DNA of 64,000 nt, from assembly GCF_030732865.1 (NCBI RefSeq), contig NZ_JASHKB010000001.1, positions 62,001 through 126,000 of the forward strand. The letters are read 5' to 3'. The translations under genes were made by a program, and so were the position numbers. Below the pieces are notes generated by a model. It was not told the DNA's origin and ran no database searches. It saw only the letters and a program-made list of their open reading frames with translations. Below, one piece after another: positions 9,689 to 18,777 of the stretch; within the stretch, counting starts at the first letter, position 1, and each line of letters begins with the position of its first letter. This DNA is from Roseitalea sp. MMSF_3546 (GTDB lineage Bacteria; Pseudomonadota; Alphaproteobacteria; Rhizobiales; Rhizobiaceae).

Positions 9689-11573
9689 TCGCCGCCTTCG
9701 GCTCCGCCACGGCGCAAGGACCCTGCATCACGCGAAAATGCATCGCCAATAGCGCCAATGCCGCCGGCGTCATACCGTCGATCCGCTGCGCCTCGGCCAT
9801 GCTTGCCGGCTTGCGGGCAGCCAGCTTGTCGCGCAGCTCGTTCGAAAGGCCGGCAATCCGCCCATAGTCGAGATCGGCCGGTATTGCCATGCCCTCATCG
9901 CGCTTGACGGCCGCGATGTCCGCCGCCTGCCGTTCCATATAGACGGCATATTGCGCCTCGATCTCCAGCCGCTCGCGAATCTTCGCATCGATGCTTTCCA
10001 GTTCGGGCCAGATCCGTATCAGATCGACGAAAACGACCCGCGGATAGGCCAGCAGATCGTAGGCCGACCGGCGCACCCCGTCATGATTGATTTCGAGTCC
10101 GAATCGGTTTGCCTCCTGCGGCGTTACCGACACTGACTTCACCCGCTGCCGGCCCGCCTCGAGCGCTTCCCGCGCCGCTTGGAAATGGATCTTTCGGGCA
10201 TCGGACGCCAGCCCGGTTTCGATCGCCAGCGGTGTCAGACGCATATCGGCATTGTCGATCCGCAGCGAAAGCCGGTATTCGGCGCGCGACGTGAACATCC
10301 GGTAGGGCTCGGACACGCCCCGCGACGTCAGATCGTCGATCAGCACCCCGATATAGCTTTCCGCCCGGCTGAACAGCACCGGATCCGCGCCGCCGGCAAA
10401 CCGCGCCGCGTTGAGCCCGGCGACAAGCCCTTGTGCCGCGGCCTCCTCGTAGCCGGTCGTGCCATTGATCTGCCCGGCAAGATAAAATCCCTCGACGCCG
10501 CGCAGCGCCAGGCTTGGATGCAGCGCACGCGGATCGACATAGTCATACTCGATCGCGTAACCCGGCTGCACGATCACCGCCTGTTCGAGGCCGGCGATCG
10601 TCGCCAGCAACGCATGCTGGACATCCTCCGGCAGCGACGTGGAAATGCCGTTCGGATACACCGTGTCGTCATCCAGCCCCTCCGGCTCGAGAAAGACCTG
10701 GTGTCCGTCGCGGTCACCGAACCTGACCACCTTGTCCTCGATCGACGGGCAATAGCGCGGTCCCACGCCTTCGATCCGACCCGAATACATCGCGGACCGC
10801 TCGATATTATCGCGAATGAGCGCATGCGTTGCCTCGGTCGTGCGCGTCACGCCGCAGGCAATCTGCGGATTGGCAATCGACCCGGTCAGATAGGAGAAGG
10901 GAACCGGATCATCGTCCGCCTCCTGCCGCTCGAGACGGTCCCAGACGATCGTGCATCCGTCGAGCCGGGGCGGCGTACCCGTCTTCAGCCGGCCGAGCGG
11001 AACGTTGAGCGCGGCGAGCTGTTCGGCAAGGCCGATGCTTGGCTGCTCGCCCATGCGCCCGGCGGCGAAGGACCGCTCGCCGATATGGATCATGCCCCGC
11101 AGGAACGTGCCGGTCGTCAGCACCACGGCGCCGGCGCGGATCGCCTCGCCGCTTCCGGTGACGATTCCGGCGACGCGCCCCGGCCTGTCGAAATGCAGTG
11201 CCGCCACCTCGGCCTCGACGACATCGAGGCCGTCCATGGCTCGGATTTCAGTCTGCATGGCCTGGCGATAGAGCTTGCGGTCGGCCTGGGTTCGCGGGCC
11301 TCGCACCGCCGGACCCTTGCGCCGATTGAGCAGCCGGAACTGGATACCGGCCGCGTCCGCAACGCGGCCCATCAGCCCGTCCAGGGCGTCGATCTCGCGC
11401 ACCAGATGACCCTTGCCAAGCCCGCCAATGGCCGGATTGCAGGACATCACGCCGATCGTGTCGAACCGATGCGTGACGAGCGCCGTGCGCGCCCCGGTGG
11501 ACGCGGCCGCCCGTGCGGCTTCGACGCCGGCATGGCCGCCGCCCACAATGATGACGTCATAGCTGTCGGTCAT
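9681..11573 (-). CDS. mnmG: tRNA uridine-5-carboxymethylaminomethyl synthase MnmG
   Basis: This is the FAD-dependent partner of MnmE that modifies wobble uridine 34 of several tRNAs. The 630-residue protein has an N-terminal dinucleotide fold (IIVGGGHAG, residues 8-16), then [49 protein letters not shown] and the C-terminal GidA-associated domain. The ATG at 11573 has GGAG eight bases upstream; a GTG at 11582 is an alternative. Two parS-type sites lie in the 147-base gap before mnmE. Confidence 0.97.
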   Translation of the reverse strand: MTDSYDVIIVGGGHAGVEAARAAASTGARTALVTHRFDTIGVMSCNPAIGGLGKGHLVREIDALDGLMGRVADAAGIQFRLLNRRKGPAVRGPRTQADRKLYRQAMQTEIRAMDGLDVVEAEVAALHFDRPGRVAGIVTGSGEAIRAGAVVLTTGTFLRGMIHIGERSFAAGRMGEQPSIGLAEQLAALNVPLGRLKTGTPPRLDGCTIVWDRLERQEADDDPVPFSYLTGSIANPQIACGVTRTTEATHALIRDNIERSAMYSGRIEGVGPRYCPSIEDKVVRFGDRDGHQVFLEPEGLDDDTVYPNGISTSLPEDVQHALLATIAGLEQAVIVQPGYAIEYDYVDPRALHPSLALRGVEGFYLAGQINGTTGYEEAAAQGLVAGLNAARFAGGADPVLFSRAESYIGVLIDDLTSRGVSEPYRMFTSRAEYRLSLRIDNADMRLTPLAIETGLASDARKIHFQAAREALEAGRQRVKSVSVTPQEANRFGLEINHDGVRRSAYDLLAYPRVVFVDLIRIWPELESIDAKIRERLEIEAQYAVYMERQAADIAAVKRDEGMAIPADLDYGRIAGLSNELRDKLAARKPASMAEAQRIDGMTPAALALLAMHFRVMQGPCAVAEPKAANG

Positions 11574-11642
11574 CGACCGCACTCCGCTTCAAGCCAATGG
11601 CGACGACTTGGCCCGATCGCGCCGCCGCGTCAAGAGCCACGC

Positions 11643-11658
11643 TGTTTCACGTGAAACA
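11643..11658. promoter_or_regulatory. parS site 2 (perfect)
   Basis: TGTTTCACGTGAAACA is an exact 16-of-16 match to the chromosomal parS consensus. It lies in the gap between mnmG and mnmE. Confidence 0.93.
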
Positions 11659-11707
11659 CGCAGTCCGCCTTCTAGGCCCATAACCTGGCCAGCGCCGCGT
11701 TCGGTGA

Positions 11708-11723
11708 TGTTTCACGTGAATCA
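11708..11723. promoter_or_regulatory. parS site 3 (one mismatch, overlaps mnmE stop)
   Basis: TGTTTCACGTGAATCA matches the parS consensus at 15 of 16 positions. The mismatch (A to T) falls in the last three bases, which are the mnmE stop codon read on the minus strand. It sits 65 bp from site 2. Confidence 0.8.
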
Positions 11724-13019
11724 CTTGCCGATGCAGAATGCGCCGAAAATCTCGCCGAGCACCTCTTCCACATCGATGGCCCCGGTGATCTTGCCGAGCG
11801 CCTCGGCCGCGATACGCAGATCCTCGGCCCGCAGTTCCACCGCCGCGCCACCGTCACAAGCGCGGGTCAAGGCCTCGGCACAGGCCCGCAGATGACCCAC
11901 ATGGCGCGCCCGGCTCGGCGCCACATCGACAACCGAGCCCGCCCGTTCCCCGATCATCGCCGTCAACCGGGTCAGCAGAACATCGACACCGTCACCGGTC
12001 AGGGCGCTGATGCCAAGATCGGCGTCGGCGGCCGACCGACCCCGATCGGTTTTCGTCGCAATGCGCCAGACCGGAACCGCGGCCGGCAGGTCGAGATCGT
12101 CGAAGCCATCGCCTTCGGAGAGCTGCAACACCAGATCGGCATCCCGTGCCCGGGCCCGAGCGCGCCGGATGCCTTCCTGTTCGACAACCCCATCGGCTTC
12201 GCGCAGCCCGGCCGTATCGGCCAGGACAACCAGATATCCGCCCAGATCGAGCCGAACCTCGACGATATCGCGCGTGGTCCCCGGTTCCGACGAAACGATC
12301 GCCCGATCGCTGCCCGAAAGCGCGTTCAGAAGCGTCGACTTGCCCGCATTGGGCTGTCCCACGATCACGATCTGAAAGCCCGAACGCATCATCGTGCCGC
12401 GTTTCTCGGCGCCAAGATGACGGCCGATCTCCTCGCGCAGCGCCGCCATATCGCCCCAGATCCGATTGGCGACCGACCCCGGCACGTCATCTTCGTCGGC
12501 AAAATCGATCTCCGCCTCGATCATCGCCCGCGCATGCAGCAACCGATCACGCCATGCCGCATAGAGCGCTCCATGGGTTCCCTCGGCCTGCTGCACGGCG
12601 AAGCGCCGCTGCGCTTCCGTTTCGGCGGCGATAAGATCGCCAAGCCCTTCGGCGGCGGTCAGGTCCAGCTTGCCATTGGCAAAGGCGCGGCGGGCGAATT
12701 CCCCGGCCTCCGCCAGCCGCACACCGGTCTGGGCGGTCGCCAGTTCGAGCACACGGTCGATGACGGCGCGACTGCCGTGAAGCTGCAATTCCGCCGAATC
12801 CTCGCCGGTGAAGCTCGCCGGCCCCGGCATCCACACCACGATCCCGCGATCGATAAGCGATCCATCCGGATCGCGTAACGCCCGCAGGCTCGCCATGCGG
12901 GGTTCGGGCACGGACCCGCACAATCGCTCCACCACGGGTCCGGCACCCGGCCCCGAGATGCGGATCACCGCCACGCCGCTGGGCGGCGCGCCGCTCGAAA
13001 GGGCAATGATCGTGTCCAT
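11721..13019 (-). CDS. mnmE: tRNA modification GTPase MnmE
   Basis: The product is a GTPase that acts with MnmG on wobble uridine 34 of tRNA, using a folate one-carbon donor. The 432-residue protein has the N-terminal folate-binding domain (APPSGVAVIRISGP), a helical domain, and an inserted G domain with GQPNAGKS (about residues 219-226), the TTRDI switch and DTAGL. It ends in the essential CIGK motif (Cys 429). Its stop codon overlaps parS site 3. Confidence 0.97.
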   Translation of the reverse strand: MDTIIALSSGAPPSGVAVIRISGPGAGPVVERLCGSVPEPRMASLRALRDPDGSLIDRGIVVWMPGPASFTGEDSAELQLHGSRAVIDRVLELATAQTGVRLAEAGEFARRAFANGKLDLTAAEGLGDLIAAETEAQRRFAVQQAEGTHGALYAAWRDRLLHARAMIEAEIDFADEDDVPGSVANRIWGDMAALREEIGRHLGAEKRGTMMRSGFQIVIVGQPNAGKSTLLNALSGSDRAIVSSEPGTTRDIVEVRLDLGGYLVVLADTAGLREADGVVEQEGIRRARARARDADLVLQLSEGDGFDDLDLPAAVPVWRIATKTDRGRSAADADLGISALTGDGVDVLLTRLTAMIGERAGSVVDVAPSRARHVGHLRACAEALTRACDGGAAVELRAEDLRIAAEALGKITGAIDVEEVLGEIFGAFCIGK

Positions 13020-13086
13020 ATCGTTGCGCCCCCGAATCGGATGGTCGGCCGACAGATCCGATGCATGGTGTCGCGGCCACCGAGAA

Positions 13087-13142
13087 ATTCGTTGCGGAAA
13101 CGAATCGGATAGGCGTGATGAACTCTTCGTTCCGCAAACGAA
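13087..13142 (-). promoter_or_regulatory. Twin mirror hairpins between rho and mnmE
   Basis: Read on the minus strand, TTCGTT-TGCGG-AACGAA (13142 to 13126) is followed by ATTCGTT-TCCGC-AACGAAT (13105 to 13087). Each is a perfect 6- or 7-bp stem with a 5-base loop. The loops carry GCGG and CCGC, which can pair with each other. The two elements are also nearly full complements, so a single long hairpin is an alternative fold. They lie after the rho stop and 68 bases before the mnmE start. Their role is unknown: a terminator, a leader switch or a protein site are all possible. Confidence 0.5.
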
Positions 13143-13148
13143 TCGATA

Positions 13149-14414
13149 TCAGGCGTTCATCGAATCGAAGAACTCGGCATTGTTCTTGGTCTGGCGCAGC
13201 TTGTCTATCAGGAACTCGATCGCATCCGTCGTCCCCATCGGCGCCAGGATGCGGCGCAGCACGAAAATCTTCTGTAGGTCGGACCGTGGCACCAGCAGGT
13301 CCTCCTTGCGCGTGCCGGACTTGAGGATATCCATCGCCGGGAAGATACGCTTGTCCGCCACCTTGCGGTCGAGCACGATCTCCGAATTGCCGGTCCCCTT
13401 GAACTCCTCGAAGATCACCTCGTCCATGCGGCTGCCGGTATCGATCAGGGCGGTCGCGATGATGGTCAGCGATCCGCCTTCCTCGATATTGCGCGCCGCG
13501 CCGAAGAACCGCTTGGGCCGCTGCAGGGCATTGGCATCGACACCGCCGGTCAGCACCTTGCCGCTCGAGGGCACCACCGTGTTGTAGGCCCGGCCCAGGC
13601 GCGTGATCGAATCGAGCAGGATCACAACGTCCCGGCCGTGCTCGACGAGCCGCTTGGCCTTCTCGATGACCATCTCGGCGACCTGCACGTGCCGCGACGC
13701 CGGCTCGTCGAAGGTCGACGACACGACCTCGCCATTGACCGAGCGCTGCATGTCCGTGACCTCCTCGGGCCGCTCGTCGATCAGCAGGACGATCAGATAG
13801 CATTCGGGATGGTTGGCGGTGATCGAATGGGCGATGTTCTGCAGCAGAACCGTCTTGCCGGTGCGCGGCGGCGCCACGATCAGCCCGCGCTGGCCCTTGC
13901 CCAGCGGCGCGATGAGATCGATCACCCGGGATGACAGATCCTTGGTCTGCCGGTTTTCGACCTCCATGTTGATCCGCTGATCGGGATAGAGCGGCGTGAG
14001 GTTGTCGAAATGGCTCTTGTGGCGGATCTTCTCGGGATCCTCGAAATTGATCGTGTTGACCTTGAGAAGCGCGAAGTAGCGTTCGCCGTCCTTGGGCGCG
14101 CGGATCGTGCCTTGAACCGTATCACCCGTCTTCAGCGAAAAACGGCGGATCTGCGAGGGAGAGATATAGATGTCGTCCGGACCAGGCAGATAGTTGGCGC
14201 TCGCCGAGCGTAGAAACCCGAAACCGTCCTGCAAGACCTCGACAACGCCTTCGCCGATGATTTCGACCTCATCGGCCGCCATGCGCTTGAGAATGGCGAA
14301 CATCAATTCCTGCTTGCGCAGGACACTGGCGTTTTCCACTTCCACGCTCTCTGCGAATTCGACGAGCTCGGGCGCCGATTTCTGTTGCAAATCGTGTAGC
14401 TTCATCTGTTCCAT
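13149..14414 (-). CDS. rho: Transcription termination factor Rho
   Basis: The product is a hexameric RNA-dependent ATPase/helicase that ends transcription. The 421-residue protein has the N-terminal helix bundle, the cold-shock-like RNA-binding domain with GFGFLRS and [12 protein letters not shown], and the RecA-like core with VAPPRTGKT (about residues 178-187) and [11 protein letters not shown]. The Q- and R-loop region [23 protein letters not shown] is also visible. The length is typical. A pyrimidine-rich leader lies just upstream. Confidence 0.98.
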   Translation of the reverse strand: MEQMKLHDLQQKSAPELVEFAESVEVENASVLRKQELMFAILKRMAADEVEIIGEGVVEVLQDGFGFLRSASANYLPGPDDIYISPSQIRRFSLKTGDTVQGTIRAPKDGERYFALLKVNTINFEDPEKIRHKSHFDNLTPLYPDQRINMEVENRQTKDLSSRVIDLIAPLGKGQRGLIVAPPRTGKTVLLQNIAHSITANHPECYLIVLLIDERPEEVTDMQRSVNGEVVSSTFDEPASRHVQVAEMVIEKAKRLVEHGRDVVILLDSITRLGRAYNTVVPSSGKVLTGGVDANALQRPKRFFGAARNIEEGGSLTIIATALIDTGSRMDEVIFEEFKGTGNSEIVLDRKVADKRIFPAMDILKSGTRKEDLLVPRSDLQKIFVLRRILAPMGTTDAIEFLIDKLRQTKNNAEFFDSMNA

Positions 14415-14423
14415 GGTCGAACC

Positions 14424-14474
14424 TGGTCAGGAAAAAGGAGAAGGCAGCAGAATACGCGCAGGGGAAGGAAGAAG
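14424..14474 (-). promoter_or_regulatory. Pyrimidine-rich leader of rho (rut-like)
   Basis: On the minus strand the 50 bases just before rho are almost all C and T. By eye there are about 21 C, 21 T, 6 G and 2 A, in runs such as CTTCTTCCTTCCCC and CCTTCTCCTTTTTCC. C-rich, G-poor RNA is what Rho itself loads on. Autoregulation of rho is known in other bacteria, so this is a candidate rut-like autoregulatory site; that is inference. Confidence 0.45.
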
Positions 14475-14573
14475 TGCGGCGACCGCCTGTTGCGCCATTT
14501 ACGGGCTCTTTGTGCCGATTTCAAGACGCGCCGCGCCGAAACCGCGCGGACCCCTCCGATCGCGAGCGTCCGA

Positions 14574-15119
14574 TCACAACGGCTTGACGATCACCAGGAT
14601 CACCGCCGCGATCATCGCGAGCGTCGGCACCTCGTTGACCATGCGCCAGTGCCCCGCGCTGCGCGTGTTGGTGCCTTCGGCGAAATGCCGCGCCGACCGC
14701 GCCAGATAGCCATGCGCCGCCGTCATCGCCAGCACCGCGACCATCTTCAGCACGAACCAGGGCGCCAGCCAGAAACTGCCCGCCCAGGCGAGCCACAGGC
14801 CGAATGCCCACGACACCAGCATGGCCGGCAGCATGATGACCTTCAGCAGCCGCCGTTCCATGACGACGAAGGTCTGCGCCTGCACCGAGCCGGGCTCGGC
14901 GTCGCAATGATAGACGAACAGGCGCGGCAGATAGAGCATGCCCGCCATCCAGGATATGATCGCGATCACATGGACCGCCCTGGCCCAGTCATAGCGAGCC
15001 GCGGGCGACAACACGAACACGAACGCCGCCAGCGCCAGAAACGCGACCAGCGCCATCGCCGCGCGCATTGCCGCCTTGCGCCCCTTCTGCGCGCCGGTCT
15101 CACGGGCTTCCGCGCTCAC
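14574..15119 (-). CDS. hemJ: Protoporphyrinogen IX oxidase HemJ
   Basis: The product oxidises protoporphyrinogen IX to protoporphyrin IX in haem synthesis, in the inner membrane. The 181-residue protein has about four or five hydrophobic helices. Family marks are WARAVHVIAIISWMAGMLYLPRLFVYH with the conserved His residues, MERRLLKVIMLPAM, and WFVLKMVAVLAMTAAHG with the conserved Lys. A GTG start at 15119 is chosen because GGAG lies six bases before it; a TTG at 15140 is possible. It lies directly after hemE, forming a haem operon. Confidence 0.87.
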   Translation of the reverse strand: MSAEARETGAQKGRKAAMRAAMALVAFLALAAFVFVLSPAARYDWARAVHVIAIISWMAGMLYLPRLFVYHCDAEPGSVQAQTFVVMERRLLKVIMLPAMLVSWAFGLWLAWAGSFWLAPWFVLKMVAVLAMTAAHGYLARSARHFAEGTNTRSAGHWRMVNEVPTLAMIAAVILVIVKPL

Positions 15120-15143
15120 ATCGTGCTCCGCTTCACGCAAGGA

Positions 15144-16175
15144 TCATGCCTGCCCGCGCACGTAATCGACAAGGTAGGCCATGTCGTCCGGGTCGGCCTG
15201 CGGCGTGATGCCATGGCCCAGATTGAACACGAACGGACCACCCGACAGCGCTTCCAGGATCCGGTCGACCCCTTCCCTGATCGCCGCGCGCCCGGCCACG
15301 ACGCGCAGCGGGTCGAGATTGCCCTGCACGGGCCCCTCCTTCTGCATCTCCGCGGCGATGTCGAGCGGCACCGTCCAGTCGAGCGCCACCATGTCGGCGC
15401 CCGTCTTCTCGCGATAGCCGCGATACTGGTAACCGGCGCCCTTCGGAAAGGCGATCACCTTCGCGCCGGGCCGTTCGGCGCGCACCATCTCGATGATCCG
15501 TCGGACCGGACGCACGCAACAGCGCTCGAATGCCGCTTCGTCGAGCACCGCCGCCCAGCTGTCGAAGATCTTCACGGCATCGGCACCGGCATCGAGCTGG
15601 CCGACGAGATAGCGTGCCGATGCCTCGGCGAGCAGGTCCAGCAGCCTGTCGAGCTCGGCCGGCTCGCGATAGAGCATCATCCGCGCCGGCGCCTGATCGG
15701 CCGTGCCGCGGCCGGCGATCATGTAGGTCGCAACCGTCCACGGCGCACCGCAAAAGCCGAGCAGCGTCGTCTCCTCGGGCAGATCGGCCCGCAGCCGCCG
15801 CACCGTCTCGAAGACCGGCGCCAGATGATCGGTCACCGTCGCGATACTCAACGTGTCGACCTCTCCGGGCTCCAGCGGCCGCATGCGCGGTCCCTCGCCC
15901 TGCACGAAGGTCACGTCCCTTTTCAGCGCATCGGGGATCAGGAGGATGTCGGCAAACAGGATCGCCGCGTCAAAGCCGTAGCGGCGGATCGGCTGCATCG
16001 TCGCTTCAACGGCAAGGTCCGGCGTATAGCAGAAATCGAGAAAGCTCTTCGCCTGGGCCCGGGTCTGCCGGTATTCGGGCAGGTATCGTCCGGCCTGCCG
16101 CATCACCCAGATCGGGGGCGGGTTCACCGTTTCGCCCTGCATGACCTTCAGGATGTTTCGCGTCGCCATCGCCAT
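15144..16175 (-). CDS. hemE: Uroporphyrinogen decarboxylase
   Basis: The product decarboxylates uroporphyrinogen III to coproporphyrinogen III in the cytoplasm. The 343-residue protein has the two family signatures, [17 protein letters not shown] near the N-terminus and [16 protein letters not shown] in the middle, plus [17 protein letters not shown] with the catalytic Asp and the FNLGHGI C-terminal motif. The ATG at 16175 has AAAGGA upstream. A GTG at 16193 and an ATG at 16169 are alternatives. In several alphaproteobacteria hemE borders the chromosomal origin, and the upstream gap here fits that. Confidence 0.97.
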   Translation of the reverse strand: MAMATRNILKVMQGETVNPPPIWVMRQAGRYLPEYRQTRAQAKSFLDFCYTPDLAVEATMQPIRRYGFDAAILFADILLIPDALKRDVTFVQGEGPRMRPLEPGEVDTLSIATVTDHLAPVFETVRRLRADLPEETTLLGFCGAPWTVATYMIAGRGTADQAPARMMLYREPAELDRLLDLLAEASARYLVGQLDAGADAVKIFDSWAAVLDEAAFERCCVRPVRRIIEMVRAERPGAKVIAFPKGAGYQYRGYREKTGADMVALDWTVPLDIAAEMQKEGPVQGNLDPLRVVAGRAAIREGVDRILEALSGGPFVFNLGHGITPQADPDDMAYLVDYVRGQA

Positions 16176-16345
16176 GCGCAGCGGTCCTTTCACAGCCTTC
16201 TATAGAGAAATGATGGAGATTAGGGATTCTTGATTCTTCTATGAGTCTGTGAATAGCCGGAATTGTTTCCTTCGCCCGTCAAAGCCCCGCGCCATCCCAA
16301 ACGACCTACGGACCGCCACATTGGCTGTGCAAGAAGCGACCGATC

Positions 16346-16354
16346 TGTGGATAG
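16346..16354 (-). promoter_or_regulatory. DnaA-box-like 9-mer
   Basis: TGTGGATAG differs from the reverse DnaA box TGTGGATAA at one base. It lies in the hemE-maf gap. Confidence 0.5.
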
Positions 16355-16555
16355 CAGCAAATCGGTAACGCTCTCAAGCCCTTGCGCGCCGCTCACCCGA
16401 ACGCCGTCTTTGGATCGCGCGCGGATACGGCGTGCGTTTTCGCCCAATTCCCGCAATTCACATCCGGCGCGCCTTTCGCCTCCCCCATCCTCCACATGTT
16501 GATGCAAAAGGCGCTTTTCGCCGCCCCTGTGCATGTCCGTTCGCCGCGCTTTGCG

Positions 16556-16564
16556 TTGTCCACA
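16556..16564 (+). promoter_or_regulatory. DnaA-box-like 9-mer
   Basis: TTGTCCACA fits the relaxed DnaA box TTNTCCACA. It lies 82 bases before maf. Confidence 0.55.
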
Positions 16565-16646
16565 CCGGCCAGGCGATTCCCCGTCCGTCCGCGTTCCAAT
16601 GCATCGCTTGCCTTGACGGGCCCGGGGGTTCTAAACGGCAGGCACG

Positions 16647-17264
16647 ATGACACAGCGATCCGAACCCGCATCGATCCTCATCCTGGCCTCGGCCAGCGCC
16701 TTTCGCGCCGAGATCCTGCGCAATGCGGGCCTTGTCATCGACACGGCGCCGGCCCGCATCGACGAGCGCGCCGTCGAAGCCCCGCTCCTCGAAGGCGGGC
16801 TCGATGCCGCCGACATTGCCGCGGTGCTGGCCGAAGCCAAGGCCGCCGAGGTCGCCGCGCGCCATCCCGGCCGGCTGGTGCTCGGCGCCGACCAGACCCT
16901 GTCCTTTGAAGGGCGATTGCTGCACAAGCCCGCCGACATGGATGAAGCACGGCGGCGCCTTCTGGCCTTTTCGGGCAAGACCCACAGCCTGCACAGCGCG
17001 ATGGCGCTCACGCGCGACGGCGAAACGCTGTGGCGCCATGTCGCAACCGCGCACATGCATGTGCGCCGATTGTCGCCTGGCTTCGTCGGCCGCCATCTTG
17101 CGCGGGTCGGCGAGGCCGCGCTCGCCAGCGTCGGCGCCTACCGGATCGAGGGCGAGGGCATTCAGCTGTTCGAACGGGTCGATGGCGACCATTTCACCAT
17201 TATCGGCCTGCCGCTGCTGCCGCTTCTGGCGCAGTTGCGGGCGATGGCGGCGATCGATGGCTGA
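16647..17264 (+). CDS. maf: Maf-family nucleotide pyrophosphatase
   Basis: The product hydrolyses non-canonical or modified nucleoside triphosphates to monophosphates and is linked to housecleaning and division control. The 205-residue protein begins [15 protein letters not shown], the family's phosphate-binding start. It continues with the IDERAVEAP segment, [12 protein letters not shown] (catalytic Asp) and [26 protein letters not shown]. Its last codons overlap aroE by eight bases, and maf-aroE-coaE-dnaQ reads as one operon leading away from the proposed origin. Confidence 0.93.
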   Translation: MTQRSEPASILILASASAFRAEILRNAGLVIDTAPARIDERAVEAPLLEGGLDAADIAAVLAEAKAAEVAARHPGRLVLGADQTLSFEGRLLHKPADMDEARRRLLAFSGKTHSLHSAMALTRDGETLWRHVATAHMHVRRLSPGFVGRHLARVGEAALASVGAYRIEGEGIQLFERVDGDHFTIIGLPLLPLLAQLRAMAAIDG

Positions 17265-18102
17265 GGCGCCGCGCGCCTTCGTCGTCGGCCATCCCATCGG
17301 CCATTCGCGTTCGCCGCTGATCCATCGCTACTGGCTTCGAGCGCTCGCCATTGCCGGCAGCTACGAGGCGGTCGATGTCGCCCCCGCCGGTTTCCGTGCC
17401 TTCCTCGATTCGCTTGCGAACGCGGGCTGGGCCGGCGGCAATGTGACGATCCCGCACAAGGAGGCGGCCTTCGCCGCGCTCGATCGGCGCGATGAGGCGG
17501 CCCGGGTCATCGGCGCGGTCAACACGGTCTGGTTCGAGGATGGCGCGCCATGCGCCGGCAATACCGACGCCTACGGATTTGCCGCCAATCTCGATGATTT
17601 CGCCCCGGACTGGCGCGCCGGCGCGCGCGCGCTGGTCATCGGCGCCGGCGGCGCCAGCCGCGCCGTCATCCACGCCCTTGTCGGCGCCGGATTTCGTCAT
17701 GTCGATCTGGCCAACCGCACCCTGGCCCGCGCCGGTGACCTGGCGGCCCGCTTCGGCGCCAGCGTCCACCCCGCATCGCTCGAGGCGCTCGATCGCCTTG
17801 CCCCGCATGCCGATCTCATCGTCAACACCACTTCGCTGGGCATGAAGGGGCAGCCGCCCCTGACGCTCGATCTGGCCCGCGCCCGCGATGACGCCATTGT
17901 CGTCGACATCGTCTATGCGCCGCTTCATACCCCGATCCTCGAGGCCGCCCGCGAACGAGGGCTGACCGCCGTCGATGGCCTTGGCATGCTCCTGCATCAG
18001 GCGGTGCCGGGCTTTCAGCGCTGGTTCGGCGAACGCCCGAAGGTCGATGCGGCGCTGCGCGCCCATATCGTCGCCGACCTCGCAAGGGCGGGCCTGGCAT
18101 GA
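17257..18102 (+). CDS. aroE: Shikimate dehydrogenase (NADP+)
   Basis: The product reduces 3-dehydroshikimate to shikimate in aromatic amino-acid synthesis. The 281-residue protein has the N-terminal shikimate-binding part ([15 protein letters not shown]) and NVTIPHK with the catalytic Lys. GNTDAYGF carries the catalytic Asp. The Rossmann motif is GAGGASRA, with NRT for NADP phosphate, and [11 protein letters not shown] completes the set. It overlaps maf upstream by eight bases and coaE downstream by four (ATGA), indicating translational coupling. Confidence 0.96.
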   Translation: MAEAPRAFVVGHPIGHSRSPLIHRYWLRALAIAGSYEAVDVAPAGFRAFLDSLANAGWAGGNVTIPHKEAAFAALDRRDEAARVIGAVNTVWFEDGAPCAGNTDAYGFAANLDDFAPDWRAGARALVIGAGGASRAVIHALVGAGFRHVDLANRTLARAGDLAARFGASVHPASLEALDRLAPHADLIVNTTSLGMKGQPPLTLDLARARDDAIVVDIVYAPLHTPILEAARERGLTAVDGLGMLLHQAVPGFQRWFGERPKVDAALRAHIVADLARAGLA

Positions 18103-18716
18103 TCCGGCTGGGACTCACAGGGTCGATCGGCATGGGCAAGTCCACCACGGCGGCCATGTTCGCCGACGCCGGCGTGCCGGTGCACGATGCCGATGGCGCC
18201 GTGCATGAACTGTATCGCGGCGAGGCCGCCCCGCTGATCGAAGCCGCCTTTCCCGGCACCACGCAAAACGGCGTGGTCGATCGCGAAAGGCTCGGTGCGC
18301 GCGTGCTCGACGACCCCGAGGCGATGGCAAGGCTCGAAGCGATCGTCCACCCGCTTGTGCGCCAGGCCGAGGACCGTTTCCTGGCCGAGGCATCGGCGCG
18401 GGGCGTCCCGCTCGTGGTTCTCGATATCCCGCTTCTGTTCGAGGTCGGCGCCGAGGATCGCGTCGACCGCATCCTGGTGGTCACAGCGCCGGCCGAGGTG
18501 CAGCGCGAGCGCGTGCTGGGCCGGCCGTCCATGACCGGCGACAAGTTCGACGCGATCCTCGCCCGTCAGGTTCCCGATGCCGAAAAGCGCCGCCGTGCCG
18601 ACTTTCTCATCGACACCTCGCTTGGCCTTGACAATGCCCGCGCCAAGGTGCGCGACCTGATCGCCGTGCTGAACGCCGAAGCCCGCCAGGCCGAGGCGGC
18701 GACGATCCGCCAATAG
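18099..18716 (+). CDS. coaE: Dephospho-CoA kinase
   Basis: The product performs the last step of coenzyme A synthesis, phosphorylating the ribose 3'-hydroxyl of dephospho-CoA. The 205-residue protein has a P-loop ([12 protein letters not shown]), the [12 protein letters not shown] substrate-binding region, [11 protein letters not shown] and a C-terminal lid region rich in Arg and Lys. Its start codon overlaps the aroE stop as ATGA. Confidence 0.96.
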   Translation: MIRLGLTGSIGMGKSTTAAMFADAGVPVHDADGAVHELYRGEAAPLIEAAFPGTTQNGVVDRERLGARVLDDPEAMARLEAIVHPLVRQAEDRFLAEASARGVPLVVLDIPLLFEVGAEDRVDRILVVTAPAEVQRERVLGRPSMTGDKFDAILARQVPDAEKRRRADFLIDTSLGLDNARAKVRDLIAVLNAEARQAEAATIRQ

Positions 18717-18777
18717 GCTTGGACAGGCCTGCTGTCCCCTTGAGCGCGCGCCCCGATCGCGTATGAATCGGAACGCG

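Larger units (their letters stand above)
16200..16646. other. Candidate chromosomal origin (oriC) between hemE and maf
   Basis: About 450 bases carry no convincing gene between the divergent hemE and maf. The hemE-proximal 70 bases are clearly AT-rich for this genome (e.g. GATTAGGGATTCTTGATTCT) and contain three GANTC sites at 16225, 16232 and 16243; a fourth is at 16575. DnaA-box-like 9-mers are TGTGGATAG (16346), TTGTCCACA (16556) and, weaker, TGTGAATAG (16248). The leftward block rsmG-hemE and the rightward block maf-dnaQ both point away from here, and three parS sites lie 5-7 kb away. Origins next to hemE are established in Caulobacter and Sinorhizobium. The assignment is inference. Confidence 0.6.

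Noticed and set aside
10179-11654. A 491-codon open frame antisense to mnmG
   Set aside because: It is a shadow of mnmG, with no motif and no sensible start context.
14415-14573. A protein-coding gene in the rho-hemJ gap
   Set aside because: Short frames exist, but none has a ribosome site or plausible composition. The pyrimidine-rich rho leader explains the unusual sequence.
14490-16205. A 571-codon open frame antisense to hemJ and hemE
   Set aside because: Both genes on the other strand are unmistakable, and this frame has no recognisable motifs.
16488-16496. TCCTCCACA as a further DnaA box in the proposed origin
   Set aside because: It has two mismatches to TTATCCACA in the first half, too weak to list as a site.
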